Shown in pieces: positions 33,493 through 42,159 of a stretch of 64,000 nt of DNA. Each line of letters opens with the position of its first letter. Position 1 is the stretch's first letter. The translations under genes were made by a program, and so were the position numbers. Where the stretch lies: contig DYJD01000011.1 in the NCBI GenBank assembly GCA_020723325.1, forward strand, positions 77,373 to 141,372, read 5' to 3'. Below the pieces are notes generated by a model. The model made no database searches. It saw only the letters and a program-made list of their open reading frames with translations, and was not told where the DNA came from. This DNA comes from Desulfosudis oleivorans (GTDB taxonomy: Bacteria; Desulfobacterota; Desulfobacteria; Desulfobacterales; SURF-7).

Positions 33493-34112
33493 TGCCTGAC
33501 GAAATCCGTATTTATCTTGAAGGCGGCGGCGATGAAAAAAATACTAGAGCGAAGATGCGCAAGGGCTTCAACTCCTTTCTCGCTTCCTTGCGGGAAAAGG
33601 CACGGAATAAAAGGATACGCTGGCAAATTGTGGCTTGTGGATCAAGATCCAGTGCCTTTGAAGATTTTCATACAGCGCTTCGAATTCATCCTGAGGCATA
33701 CAATATTTTGCTTGTGGATTCCGAAGGAGTTGTGAAGGCAACGCCCTGGGCTCATTTGCGGCAACAAGATCAGTGGCACACTCCTGATATATCGGAAAAT
33801 CATTGCCATTTAATGGTTCAGGCCATGGAAGCTTGGCTGATTGCCGACAGCAATGCTTTGGCTTTGTATTATGGGCAGGGATTTCGTCAAAAAGACATTC
33901 CACGGCACTCTGATGTCGAAAACATACCGAAAAACAAACTTGAACCATCTTTAATCGCGGCAACGCGACATAGTCAAAAAGGAAGATATCATAAAATACG
34001 GCATGTCTCTGAACTACTGGAGCGAATCAATCCGGAACTCGTCTGCGCGAAGGCCGGGTATTGCAAAAGACTTTTTGAAATCATTGAAGAAAAGATTGAT
34101 TCCCTGAAATAG
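33492..34112 (+). CDS. DUF4276-family protein, partner of the ATPase
   Basis: 206 residues. The start IRIYLEGGGDEKNTR, the middle ILLVDSEGVV, and HCHLMVQAMEAWLIAD with YGQGF are typical of DUF4276. The E-G-x-x-D and D-S-E positions resemble the acidic residues of a Toprim fold, as in OLD nucleases; this is structural inference. Overlap with the ATPase gene (TAATG) implies fixed stoichiometry. It may be the effector, a nuclease, that the ATPase controls. Confidence 0.83.
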   Translation: MPDEIRIYLEGGGDEKNTRAKMRKGFNSFLASLREKARNKRIRWQIVACGSRSSAFEDFHTALRIHPEAYNILLVDSEGVVKATPWAHLRQQDQWHTPDISENHCHLMVQAMEAWLIADSNALALYYGQGFRQKDIPRHSDVENIPKNKLEPSLIAATRHSQKGRYHKIRHVSELLERINPELVCAKAGYCKRLFEIIEEKIDSLK

Positions 34113-34169
34113 AAACAGTCGAATTTAAAACAGCAAAGAATTGCTTGTAGTCAGGAAGTTATTTCTGAT

Positions 34170-34218
34170 CTTCGTGTCGTCATTGTCCAGATCCGGTAAG
34201 GATAGACCTAAGAATTCA
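34170..34218 (-). pseudogene. Fragment of an FG-GAP repeat gene
   Basis: On the minus strand the DNA reads through the stop of the DnaC-like gene into codons for NEFLGLSLPDLDNDDTKI. This matches NEFRGLSVADLDNDGTKEI of the FG-GAP protein encoded at 17577-19292. The DNA match covers about 48 bases (against about 18797-18845) and stops abruptly on both sides. No larger gene continues. It is a relic of a related gene cut by insertion or recombination. Confidence 0.6.
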
Positions 34219-35037
34219 TTGTTTGAATGATTTTCTCCGATAACTTTCCCAGTCAAAGAAAACCGTTTCTCCGGCATTTTCCCTTAAACGATCGAGTACT
34301 CGGATACCTAAATGACGGGACAGATGCAGGTCCAAAATTTTCTTGGGATCCTTTTCCAATTCGTTGGCATCGATATTCGACACCACCAAGGTCGGCAGCT
34401 TTTTTTCGTATCTGCGGTTGATCAGCTCGTAGAGCACGTTCAATTCCCAGGTTGTATTGTTCTGAACCCCGACTTCGTCCAGGATCAATAAATCAAAACC
34501 AGCATTTTTTTCGATGATTTCATTGTGGGTTGTGGGGCTTTCTTCGTTATAACTCCCCTTTAATTCGGCGGTGATTTTCAGTACGGATGAAAATTTGACG
34601 GAATAGCCTTTATCCAGTAATGTGTTTGCAATTGCCGCGGCCAGCAGGGTCTTGCCGGTTCCGACGAATCCGTAAAAGATCAGGTTCCAAACCGGTTTGC
34701 TATGGAAATTGTCGCAATAGTATTTGGCAATGTAATGGGCTCCGTATTGAGAGTCGCTTTCAACTTTGAATGCATCCAGTGTGGCATTGGCATAGCGTTC
34801 CGGTATGGTTGCCTCCCTCCTGGCTAGTAATTTACGATTAATCTGTGCTGATTCCTCATCGCTTTTTTTTCGATCTCTCTCAGAAACAAGTCGCTCATTT
34901 TCGCATTCAGGGCATAATGTGAAGATATCCTTATTAGCTAGTTTTCTTAAAAAAACAGCCGTATACTTTCCATGGATTCGGCAATCTCTTTCACAGGTTT
35001 TATCTGGCGACATACTGGATCCATTTTGTGTATTCAT
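34216..35037 (-). CDS. DnaC/IstB-like ATP-binding protein (putative helicase loader)
   Basis: 273 residues. An N-terminal Cys cluster (C15, C19, C42, C45) may bind zinc. Walker A GFVGTGKT is at 123-130 and Walker B LLILDE at 183-188, with sensor VVSN at about 219. These proteins load the replicative helicase (phage or plasmid DnaC) or assist transposases (IstB). No transposase or phage replication gene is next to it, and its last codons run into a fragment of another gene. It may be a stranded mobile-element gene. It is AT-rich compared with the flanking core genes. Confidence 0.8.
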   Translation of the reverse strand: MNTQNGSSMSPDKTCERDCRIHGKYTAVFLRKLANKDIFTLCPECENERLVSERDRKKSDEESAQINRKLLARREATIPERYANATLDAFKVESDSQYGAHYIAKYYCDNFHSKPVWNLIFYGFVGTGKTLLAAAIANTLLDKGYSVKFSSVLKITAELKGSYNEESPTTHNEIIEKNAGFDLLILDEVGVQNNTTWELNVLYELINRRYEKKLPTLVVSNIDANELEKDPKKILDLHLSRHLGIRVLDRLRENAGETVFFDWESYRRKSFKQ

Positions 35038-35070
35038 TTCTGGTTATCTCATTTCTCTTAAAATGTCGGC

Positions 35071-35144
35071 CTTGATCATCGTTTCGGTCGAATCGCGGCT
35101 GGAAGCCGCTCCCACCAAGAGGAAAGGTCGAAACGATGATCAAG
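35071..35144 (-). repeat. REP-like palindromic element, copy 4
   Basis: The best-preserved copy: outer arms CTTGATCATCGTTTCG and CGAAACGATGATCAAG are perfect 16-base complements around the core GCGGCTGGAAGCCGC. It lies between the DnaC-like gene and the UPF0210 gene, at the right edge of the defence island. Confidence 0.88.
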
Positions 35145-35158
35145 GCTATAAAATGCCT

Positions 35159-36517
35159 TTAGTTCCGCAGACTGGTCACCGGCGCGGGCAGGCGTCCGCC
35201 CCGCTGTAAAAAACGGCCGGCGGAATATGGGTTCACGGTCATGATGGGGGCTTCGCCCAGCAAACCGCCGAAGTCCACGGACTGGCCGGCGACTTTCCCA
35301 GGCACAGGGATGATGCGCACAGCCGTGGTCTTGTTGTTGATGATGCCGATGGCCAATTCGTCGGCAATAATGGCGTTGATGATTTCTTCCGGGGTGTCGC
35401 CGGGCACGGCAAACATGTCAAGCCCCACGGAGCAGACCGCTGTCAAGGCTTCCAGTTTGTGAAGATCAAGGGCGCCTTTTTTAACAGCGGCAATCATGCC
35501 GGAATCTTCGCTGACCGGGATGAATGTGCCGCTGAGTCCGCCCACATTGCCGCTGGCCATGGCCCCGCCTTTTTTGACGGCATCCATGAGCAGGGCAATG
35601 GCCAAGGTAGTGCCGTGGCCGCCGAAGGCCTCGATGCCGAAGGCTTCCACAATATCAGCCACCGAGTCGCCTTCCGCGGTGGTGGGGGCCAGGGAGATGT
35701 CCACAATTCCAAAGGGTATGGCTAGGTTTTTGGCCAATTCCCGGCCGATCAGCTCGCCGCTGCGGGTGATTTTAAACACGGTTCTTTTGATGACTTCCGA
35801 CAACTGGGTGAGATCGCAGTCCTGGTTTTGGGCCACCACCCGGTAGACCACACCCGGACCGCTGATTCCGATGTTCAAGGACATGTCCGGCTCGCCCACT
35901 CCGTGAAAAGCACCGGCCATGAAAGGATTGTCTTCGGGTGCATTGGCAAAGACCACGAATTTGGCACAGCCCACGGCATTTTCGGTTTTTACGGCAGTTT
36001 GTTTCAGCATACGGCCCAGCATGTTTACGGCATCCAAGTTCATGCCGGCCACATTACTGCCCACATTAAGAAAGGCGCAGATCCGTTCCGTGGCGGCAAA
36101 GACCTCCGGCAGGACTTCTATCAATACCTTGTCCGCAGGAGTCAGGCCTTTGTGCACCAGACCGCCGAATCCGCCGATGAAGTCAATTCCGGCATCCAGG
36201 GCCGCCCTGTCCAAAGTTCTAGCCATTTCAATGAATTTTTCCGGCTCGCAATGGGTTTCCATGATCAGGCTTATGGGGGTTATGGATATTCTCTTATTCA
36301 CGATGGGAATGCCGTACTTGGATTCGAGCCTGCGGGCTTCCTGAACAAGCCGGCAGGCATTGGTGTAGATTTTCCGGTACACACGCTCCGTGAACCGGCT
36401 GAAATCCGTATGAATGCAGTCCTTGAGATTGATCCCCAAAGTGGTTGTGCGGATATCCAGATTTTGATGCAGGATCATGCTGGCGGTTTCAAATACTTCT
36501 TCAACGGAAATGGTCAT
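35159..36517 (-). CDS. UPF0210/PFL-family protein (DUF711)
   Basis: 452 residues, the normal length. Typical segments: ETASMILHQNLDIRTTTLGI, HCEPEKFIEMARTLDRAA, GIDFIGGFGGLVHKG, GMNLDAVNMLGRM and FHGVGEPDMSLNIGISGPGVV. The fold is related to pyruvate-formate-lyase barrels, but there is no glycyl-radical motif and the function is unknown. It starts 3 bases after the ACT-domain gene; this gene pair is conserved in many bacteria and archaea. Confidence 0.93.
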   Translation of the reverse strand: MTISVEEVFETASMILHQNLDIRTTTLGINLKDCIHTDFSRFTERVYRKIYTNACRLVQEARRLESKYGIPIVNKRISITPISLIMETHCEPEKFIEMARTLDRAALDAGIDFIGGFGGLVHKGLTPADKVLIEVLPEVFAATERICAFLNVGSNVAGMNLDAVNMLGRMLKQTAVKTENAVGCAKFVVFANAPEDNPFMAGAFHGVGEPDMSLNIGISGPGVVYRVVAQNQDCDLTQLSEVIKRTVFKITRSGELIGRELAKNLAIPFGIVDISLAPTTAEGDSVADIVEAFGIEAFGGHGTTLAIALLMDAVKKGGAMASGNVGGLSGTFIPVSEDSGMIAAVKKGALDLHKLEALTAVCSVGLDMFAVPGDTPEEIINAIIADELAIGIINNKTTAVRIIPVPGKVAGQSVDFGGLLGEAPIMTVNPYSAGRFLQRGGRLPAPVTSLRN

Positions 36518-36520
36518 GGA

Positions 36521-36799
36521 TCACACCCTGTGCATCATTTTAAAGATGTTTTCATGCTGGATCTGAATATTGAGCTGAAGTTCCTCGCCGATTTTTTCAA
36601 GCCCCTTGCGCACCTCGTCCAATTTATGTTTGGAGGATTTCATATCCACCAGCATGATCATGACAAAATAGGTCCCCATGATTTTCTGGTTGATATCCTC
36701 AATGTTGATGTCGCTTTGGTACAATAAGGTTGCGATCTTGGCCACGATGCCTTTTTTATCCTGGCCGATGACGGTGATGAAAAGGAGTTCTTTTTCCAT
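36521..36799 (-). CDS. ACT-domain protein (UPF0237, GcvR-like)
   Basis: 92 residues, one ACT domain: LLFITVIGQDKKGIVAKIATLLYQSDINIEDIN. The G-x-D-x-x-G-I-V-A loop is the ligand-binding turn. Single ACT proteins of this type are thought to sense an amino acid and are almost always paired with UPF0210. A direct role has not been shown for this subgroup. Confidence 0.92.
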   Translation of the reverse strand: MEKELLFITVIGQDKKGIVAKIATLLYQSDINIEDINQKIMGTYFVMIMLVDMKSSKHKLDEVRKGLEKIGEELQLNIQIQHENIFKMMHRV

Positions 36800-36827
36800 T
36801 TTTCCCCTTTTTGTTTGGTGTATTGGC

Positions 36828-36904
36828 CTTGATCATTGTTTCGGCTGTATCGCGGCTGGAGGCCGCTCCCACAATGGAGGAAGGCCGAAAGGATATGACC
36901 AAAG
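36828..36904 (-). repeat. REP-like palindromic element, copy 5
   Basis: CTTGATCATTGTTTCGGC, then GCGGCTGGAGGCCGC, then AAGGCCGAAAGGATATGACC. The right arm has drifted. It is in the divergent spacer before the methyltransferase-like gene. Confidence 0.75.
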
Positions 36905-37030
36905 CCGGTGTGGTTGATCCAGCCTTGCCGGCTCCTTGAATTGCGAACCGGCTTCCTGTGTAGCATCTTGTCGCCGAATTATCAAATCTTTGATGGTTAT
37001 TCATTGAGCCTTGACAACCCCGGCCCATGG

Positions 37031-37819
37031 ATGCATATATATCCGCTCATGCACAGCCATTCAACAGGATCTGTTTCAAAAATATCGGGTTATGCCCTGA
37101 TCGCTTTGTCCCTGCTCTTGGGCGGGACATCCATGCCGGCTTTTGCGCTTTTTCTGTTTGCCGGTTCTCCCAGTCTCATGGATCTCCATTTGGGCAAACC
37201 TGCGGCGTTGGGTCTCAATGCGTTGTTATGTGCGCTTTTCTTTTTACAGCACAGCGGCATGGTGCGCGAACGGTTTCAGAAACGGATCCAACAATACATT
37301 CCCAAAGAATATACACCGGCCGTTTATGCCTCAGCCTCCGGGGCGGTTCTCTGGTTGATGATGCTTCTGTGGCAATCCATTCAGCCGCCGGTATTGCAAA
37401 TGGAAAATCCCTTTCGCATTCTGGCCCGTATTTTCTTTCTGTTCTCCATTGCCGGTTCCATCTGGGGGAATGTGGCCCTTCAAGCCCTTGATCCTTTAGG
37501 TATTCATGCAGTCCTTCGGTATTTGCGGAACAGCCAGCCTAGAGTAATGCCCTTCATGATTAGCGGTCCCTATCGATGGGTGCGGCATCCGCTTTATTTT
37601 TTTTCCCTGGTGATGATCTGGGCTTGTCCGGACTGGACCATGGATCGACTGATGTTCAGCTTGTTATGGACCGCCTGGCTGATCATGGGTACTTTCTTGG
37701 AAGAACGGGATCTAGTAAAGGCCCATGGTCAAAATTATCAGCGCTATCAGCAGGAAGTGCCCATGCTGATTCCCCGCCGGTTATGGATGAGTGATAGAGA
37801 CAGCCAAATCAAAAAATAA
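37031..37819 (+). CDS. Isoprenylcysteine-methyltransferase-like (PEMT/ICMT/MddA family) membrane protein
   Basis: About 262 residues from the ATG at 37031. The frame is open 41 codons further upstream, but that part is not hydrophobic, and no ribosome site settles the question. Several membrane helices are followed by GPYRWVRHPLYFF and TFLEERDLVKAHGQNYQRY, the SAM-binding half of this family. Relatives methylate small thiols (MddA), phospholipids or protein cysteines. The substrate here is unknown; an N-terminal QHSGMVRERF stretch resembles NnrU/MddA proteins. Confidence 0.75.
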   Translation: MHIYPLMHSHSTGSVSKISGYALIALSLLLGGTSMPAFALFLFAGSPSLMDLHLGKPAALGLNALLCALFFLQHSGMVRERFQKRIQQYIPKEYTPAVYASASGAVLWLMMLLWQSIQPPVLQMENPFRILARIFFLFSIAGSIWGNVALQALDPLGIHAVLRYLRNSQPRVMPFMISGPYRWVRHPLYFFSLVMIWACPDWTMDRLMFSLLWTAWLIMGTFLEERDLVKAHGQNYQRYQQEVPMLIPRRLWMSDRDSQIKK

Positions 37820-37847
37820 TTCTTGCAATCCCATAGAGCAAAGCCGA

Positions 37848-38648
37848 ATGAACTTAGATCAAACAACTTATTGGCGCAATTCGATTGCCCGGCTTGCGCC
37901 GCTCTTTTTTATCCTTTTCAGCCTCTCAGCCCTGGACGGCCTCATAGCCGTGTTCCGTCAGCCCTTGAATGCCCTGCCGCTCCTTGCCGGTGAAACCATT
38001 GAAGTGAACGGCCCGCTGCCGAACAAGCCCGCCGATATAAGTGAATTAATATATGAAAGTACATCCCAGCAAATTCATCTGATCTTCCAGGCCATTCATC
38101 CCGGCTTTTGGACCGGCGGCACCATGTGGCGTGGAAAGATTGTAATCGATGCGGACATCAAACCCGGGGCATATGAACTCCAAGTCCGAACCAAACAGAC
38201 CTCTGCTCAAAAACCCTTTTCTGTTTTTAAAATCCAGGTATGTCCAGATTCCAAAGCCAAACAAGCCGCTTCACTGTCCCTGATACAGCGGTTGTCAGGA
38301 CTCTCACCCTGGTGGTGTTTCGGCTGGTCTTTTATGCTGACGCTTTTCTGCATGGGCGCCATTTATCTGCTTTCCCATAAAAGGGAGTATCTCCTGCAGC
38401 AGATGGGACAAGCTGAAATTTATCGCATTGTGAAAAAAGACAATGCCTATGAGATCGGTTTTTCATTGGGAAAACGGCATGGGGTTTTACCCGGAGTCTC
38501 GGTTACCATCGTCGACCAACTCGGAAAAACCATCGGGACCGCCGCTGTTCTGAAAGTATTTGCCGGTGATTCAATTGCTTTGATAGGAACAGACACGGCT
38601 GTCATGGAAGGCCATATCGTCAGTTTGGCCCAGAAGATACAGGATTGA
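37848..38648 (+). CDS. Membrane protein of unknown function
   Basis: About 266 residues from the ATG at 37848; a GTG at 37791 inside the previous gene extends it by 19 codons. One TM segment near residues 13-35, an external domain of about 125 residues (beta-rich, IHPGFWTGGTMWRGKIVIDADIK region), and a second TM at about 165-185. The cytosolic tail has EIGFSLGKRHGVLPGVSVTIVDQLGKTIGTAAVLKV, which resembles a small beta-barrel (SH3- or OB-like). No family recognised. It is close to the methyltransferase-like gene and probably in its operon. Confidence 0.7.
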   Translation: MNLDQTTYWRNSIARLAPLFFILFSLSALDGLIAVFRQPLNALPLLAGETIEVNGPLPNKPADISELIYESTSQQIHLIFQAIHPGFWTGGTMWRGKIVIDADIKPGAYELQVRTKQTSAQKPFSVFKIQVCPDSKAKQAASLSLIQRLSGLSPWWCFGWSFMLTLFCMGAIYLLSHKREYLLQQMGQAEIYRIVKKDNAYEIGFSLGKRHGVLPGVSVTIVDQLGKTIGTAAVLKVFAGDSIALIGTDTAVMEGHIVSLAQKIQD

Positions 38649-38763
38649 CCACCCGGCCGACCCTTCTTTTCAAAAAAACAACAAACAAATCATTTGACCT
38701 AAGCCGGACAATGATATTTAAGGTAATAGATCTGCCCAGAATATCTTTGGAAAAGGAATTTGA

Positions 38764-40128
38764 ATGACCGAACCGCGCATTCTGATTGTTGATGACAGCG
38801 CTGCGATTCGAAAAAGTCTTGCGCATCTGTTGATGCCTTTGAATGCCGTCATTATCCAGGCGGAAAACGGGCAAGCGGCTTTTGATCTGGCCTGTGCCGA
38901 GCCCTTTGATCTCATTATCAGCGATATCGACATGCCGGTGATGAATGGGATCGAATTTTGCCGCAAACTGAAATCCCGGGAATCCACTTGCGCTGTGCCG
39001 GTGGTGGTGGTCAGCTCCTTTGATTCCGACCGGGATGTGGACATGGGGTTTCAGGCCGGGGCCGCTGCTTATATTTCCAAAAACGATGCCGTTAATAGCC
39101 TGCTGAAAACCATTGAGGCCATTCTATCCCGGTCCCGCTTTAAACAAAAACAGTTGATACTAGTGGTGGACGATTCCCCCGCCATCCGTCAAATGGTGGA
39201 ATCCGGTCTGGCCCAAGCCGGATTTCGGGTGGTTACGGCCGCGAACGGCAAAGAGGGCTTGAAAAAACTGGCCGATACCCGACCGGATTTGATCCTCAGC
39301 GATATCGACATGCCGGTCATGAACGGGTTTGATTTTTGTGAAGCCGTGCATCAGGATTCGCAATATGTGGCCATTCCTTTTGTTGTGATGAGCGCCAACG
39401 GCAATGTGGGCTATATGCGTCGCATGATTCAGCGTGGTGCGGCCGCATATCTGGTCAAGCCCTTCAACATGGATGAACTCGCCATTTTGATCGAAAAAAT
39501 CCTTTCCGATCAGTTCATGCTGCTGCTCAAAGAAAAGGAACGCCTGGATACGGAAAGAAGCTTGATCATTGCCACCATCACCAGCCTGGTGGCAGCCCTG
39601 GAAGCACGGGATGCCTATACCAGCGGGCATTCGGAACATGTGGGCAATATCGTCGCCGGCATGCTGACAATTTCCGGTGCGGAACGTACCACCATTGAAA
39701 ATGCCTTGCTGGGCGGCCGGATGCACGACATCGGCAAGATCGGAATCCGGGATGATGTTTTACTGAAACCTGGTCGACTCAATCAGGCTGAACGAATAAA
39801 AATCAAACAACATCCGGTTATCGGCGCCGATATCCTCAAATCCATTCCCAGTCTTGCCAATATCATTTCCATTGTGCAATATCATCATGAACGCATGGAC
39901 GGCAAGGGTTACCCATCCGGCCTGAGAGGGGATAAGATTCCCTTGTGGGCCCGCATGACTGCGGTTGCCGATACCTATCATGCCTTGACCAGCGACCGGC
40001 CATATCGCAAGGCGGTGAATCGGGAAAACGCCCTTCAAATCATTGCGGAGGTAAGCGGCAAGCAACTCTGTCCGGAATGCGTGGAATTATTTTTCACTTG
40101 GATGAAGACCAGGGTAGGGGGGGAGTAG
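38764..40128 (+). CDS. Response regulator with two receiver domains and an HD-GYP phosphodiesterase domain
   Basis: 454 residues: receiver 1 (about 4-120, Asp in LIISDIDMPVMNG), receiver 2 (about 128-245, Asp in LILSDIDMPVMNG), then HD-GYP (about 275-445). The last has GRMHDIGKIGI, the KPGRLNQAE stretch, QYHHERMDGKGYPSGLRG and VADTYHALTSDRPYR. HD-GYP domains hydrolyse cyclic di-GMP to pGpG or GMP; the GYP loop is intact (GKGYPSGL). No histidine kinase is adjacent. The PilZ and CNB proteins at 49-50 kb are possible downstream readers of second messengers. Confidence 0.95.
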   Translation: MTEPRILIVDDSAAIRKSLAHLLMPLNAVIIQAENGQAAFDLACAEPFDLIISDIDMPVMNGIEFCRKLKSRESTCAVPVVVVSSFDSDRDVDMGFQAGAAAYISKNDAVNSLLKTIEAILSRSRFKQKQLILVVDDSPAIRQMVESGLAQAGFRVVTAANGKEGLKKLADTRPDLILSDIDMPVMNGFDFCEAVHQDSQYVAIPFVVMSANGNVGYMRRMIQRGAAAYLVKPFNMDELAILIEKILSDQFMLLLKEKERLDTERSLIIATITSLVAALEARDAYTSGHSEHVGNIVAGMLTISGAERTTIENALLGGRMHDIGKIGIRDDVLLKPGRLNQAERIKIKQHPVIGADILKSIPSLANIISIVQYHHERMDGKGYPSGLRGDKIPLWARMTAVADTYHALTSDRPYRKAVNRENALQIIAEVSGKQLCPECVELFFTWMKTRVGGE

Positions 40129-40202
40129 AAAATTAACGGAGGTAGGGGAGATTAAAAATTTAAATTTATCATATTTTTCAAATGATATTTGAGAAAGCTA
40201 TT

Positions 40203-40676
40203 ATGCGAGTCGGTATTGGTTATGATGTTCACAGATTGGTTGAGGGCCGCAGGCTGGTTTTGGGTGGTGAGACCATTCCGTTTGAAAAAGGCTTGTTGGG
40301 CCATTCGGACGCGGATGTGCTGGTGCATGCGGTTTGCGACGCCATTTTGGGGGCCGCGGGTTTGGGTGACATCGGCTTGTTTTTTCCGGACCATGATCCC
40401 CAATTCAAGGATATCGACAGTCTTGTGTTATTGGACCGGACCATGGAGATGGCCCGGGAGCGTGGGTTCACGTTGATCAATGTGGACTCCACGGTTTTGG
40501 CCCAGGCCCCCAAATTATCGCCCTATCGGGAAGCCATGCGCAATAATTTGGGCCGGACATTGCATATCGATCCCAAAAGAATTACTATTAAAGCCACGAC
40601 CACGGAAGGGCTGGGTATGATCGGAGCCGGGGAGGGTATGGCAGCCATGTGCGTGGTTCTTCTCGAAGAGCGTTAA
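40203..40676 (+). CDS. ispF: 2-C-methyl-D-erythritol 2,4-cyclodiphosphate synthase
   Basis: 157 residues from the ATG at 40203 (MRVGIGYDVHRL); an ATG at 40182 would add 7. The zinc ligands are in GYDVH (Asp8, His10) and LGHSDADVLVHA. TATTEGLGMIGAGEGMAA closes the active site. It makes MEcPP in the non-mevalonate isoprenoid pathway, the same pathway as dxs at 57405. It lies in the same direction as cysS (28-base gap). Confidence 0.97.
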   Translation: MRVGIGYDVHRLVEGRRLVLGGETIPFEKGLLGHSDADVLVHAVCDAILGAAGLGDIGLFFPDHDPQFKDIDSLVLLDRTMEMARERGFTLINVDSTVLAQAPKLSPYREAMRNNLGRTLHIDPKRITIKATTTEGLGMIGAGEGMAAMCVVLLEER

Positions 40677-40704
40677 TCATTCAAAGGGTAGTAGAGTAGC
40701 GGTA

Positions 40705-42147
40705 ATGACCATTCGAATCTTCAATTCACTCACACGCAAAAAAGAGATTTTTGAACCGGTTCAGCCGGGTAAGGTGGGCATGTATGTCTGCGGCCCCACG
40801 GTGTACGATTCCTGCCATATCGGGCATGCCCGTTCGGTGGTTGTATTTGATGTGATCGCCCGTTATCTCAAAGACCAGGGCTATGAAGTCACTTATGTGC
40901 GCAATTTTACGGATGTGGATGATAAAATCATTCAACGGGCCAACCAACTGGGTGTATCTTCCAAAGCCATTGCCGAAAAATACATCCAGGAATTCAACGA
41001 GGACATGGGTGCGCTGCATGTCCAGCGGCCGAACCATGAACCCAAGGCTACAGAGCACATTGCCGACATCATCCAGGTGATCACCAAACTGATTCACAAG
41101 GGGCTGGCATATACAATCGACGGTGATGTTTTTTTTCGGATCACGGCCTTTGAGCAATATGGCAAGCTTTCCGGCAGGCGCCTGGAAGACATGGAAGCCG
41201 GCGCCAGGATCGACGTGGACAAACGCAAGGAAAACCCGTTTGATTTTGCCCTGTGGAAATCCGCCAAGCCCGGCGAACCGGCCTGGGAAAGCCCATTCGG
41301 CCCAGGACGCCCCGGCTGGCACATTGAATGCTCGGCCATGAGCATGCGTTTTCTGGGGGAAACCTTTGATATCCACGGCGGCGGCAAGGATCTGATTTTC
41401 CCCCACCATGAGAACGAAATCGCCCAATCCGAAGCAGCCCATGCCAAACCCTTTGCCAAATACTGGGTGCACAATGGGTTCGTCAATATCAATCAGGAAA
41501 AAATGTCGAAATCCCTGGGGAATTTTAAGATCATCCGGGATGTTCTCAAGGATTTCCATCCAGAGGCCGTACGCTTGTTTCTGCTGTCCCATCATTATCG
41601 CAATCCCATTGATTTTTCAGACAAGACCATGGCAGAGGCCTCATCCGGGCTGGATAAACTCTACAATGCCCTGGAAAGACTGGATCAAGCCGCCGCGGCT
41701 GTTCCAGATGATAAGCGACCGAATCCGGGTGTTTGGGAGAAATTCCAGGAAGCCATGGATGATGATTTCAATACAGCCAAGGGAATCGGCATCTTGTTTG
41801 AGACCGTGCATCAGATCAACCGCTTCCTGGAAGCCCATAAAGAGGCAGATGCAGGTGACGTGTCCTTCAGCCTGAATGCCATGCGGACTGATCTGTTGCG
41901 CATCGGAGGGATTCTGGGTATTTTTGCAGAATCACCCCAGGACTATTTTGCAAAACAGAAAACCCTGGCCGCCCAGACAGCGGATGTTGACAGTCAAAGG
42001 ATCGAACAATTGATCAAGGATCGGGCCGAAGCCCGCAAAACCAAAAATTGGTCCCTGGCAGATCGCATCCGTGCAGAACTGACTGCCATGCATATTGTTT
42101 TGGAGGATCGTCCCGAAGGCACGCTCTGGCGCATTGAAAAACCATAA
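40705..42147 (+). CDS. cysS: Cysteinyl-tRNA synthetase
   Basis: 480 residues, standard class Ia enzyme. YVCGPTVYDSCHIGHAR gives the zinc Cys and HIGH motif. PGWHIECSAMS and the HGGGKDLIFPHHENEIAQSE motif contribute zinc and adenylate binding, and EKMSKSLGNF is the KMSKS loop. It charges tRNA-Cys in the cytoplasm. It is followed after 12 bases by uvrB. Confidence 0.98.
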   Translation: MTIRIFNSLTRKKEIFEPVQPGKVGMYVCGPTVYDSCHIGHARSVVVFDVIARYLKDQGYEVTYVRNFTDVDDKIIQRANQLGVSSKAIAEKYIQEFNEDMGALHVQRPNHEPKATEHIADIIQVITKLIHKGLAYTIDGDVFFRITAFEQYGKLSGRRLEDMEAGARIDVDKRKENPFDFALWKSAKPGEPAWESPFGPGRPGWHIECSAMSMRFLGETFDIHGGGKDLIFPHHENEIAQSEAAHAKPFAKYWVHNGFVNINQEKMSKSLGNFKIIRDVLKDFHPEAVRLFLLSHHYRNPIDFSDKTMAEASSGLDKLYNALERLDQAAAAVPDDKRPNPGVWEKFQEAMDDDFNTAKGIGILFETVHQINRFLEAHKEADAGDVSFSLNAMRTDLLRIGGILGIFAESPQDYFAKQKTLAAQTADVDSQRIEQLIKDRAEARKTKNWSLADRIRAELTAMHIVLEDRPEGTLWRIEKP

Positions 42148-42159
42148 TCCGATCGGTTC

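Noticed and set aside
36908-37030. N-terminal extension of the methyltransferase-like gene
   Set aside because: The 41 extra residues are not hydrophobic or conserved-looking and begin close to a REP copy; the ATG at 37031 precedes the first membrane helix.
40726-41595. Minus-strand open frame of 289 codons inside cysS
   Set aside because: Shadow of cysS, whose HIGH and KMSKS motifs are intact.
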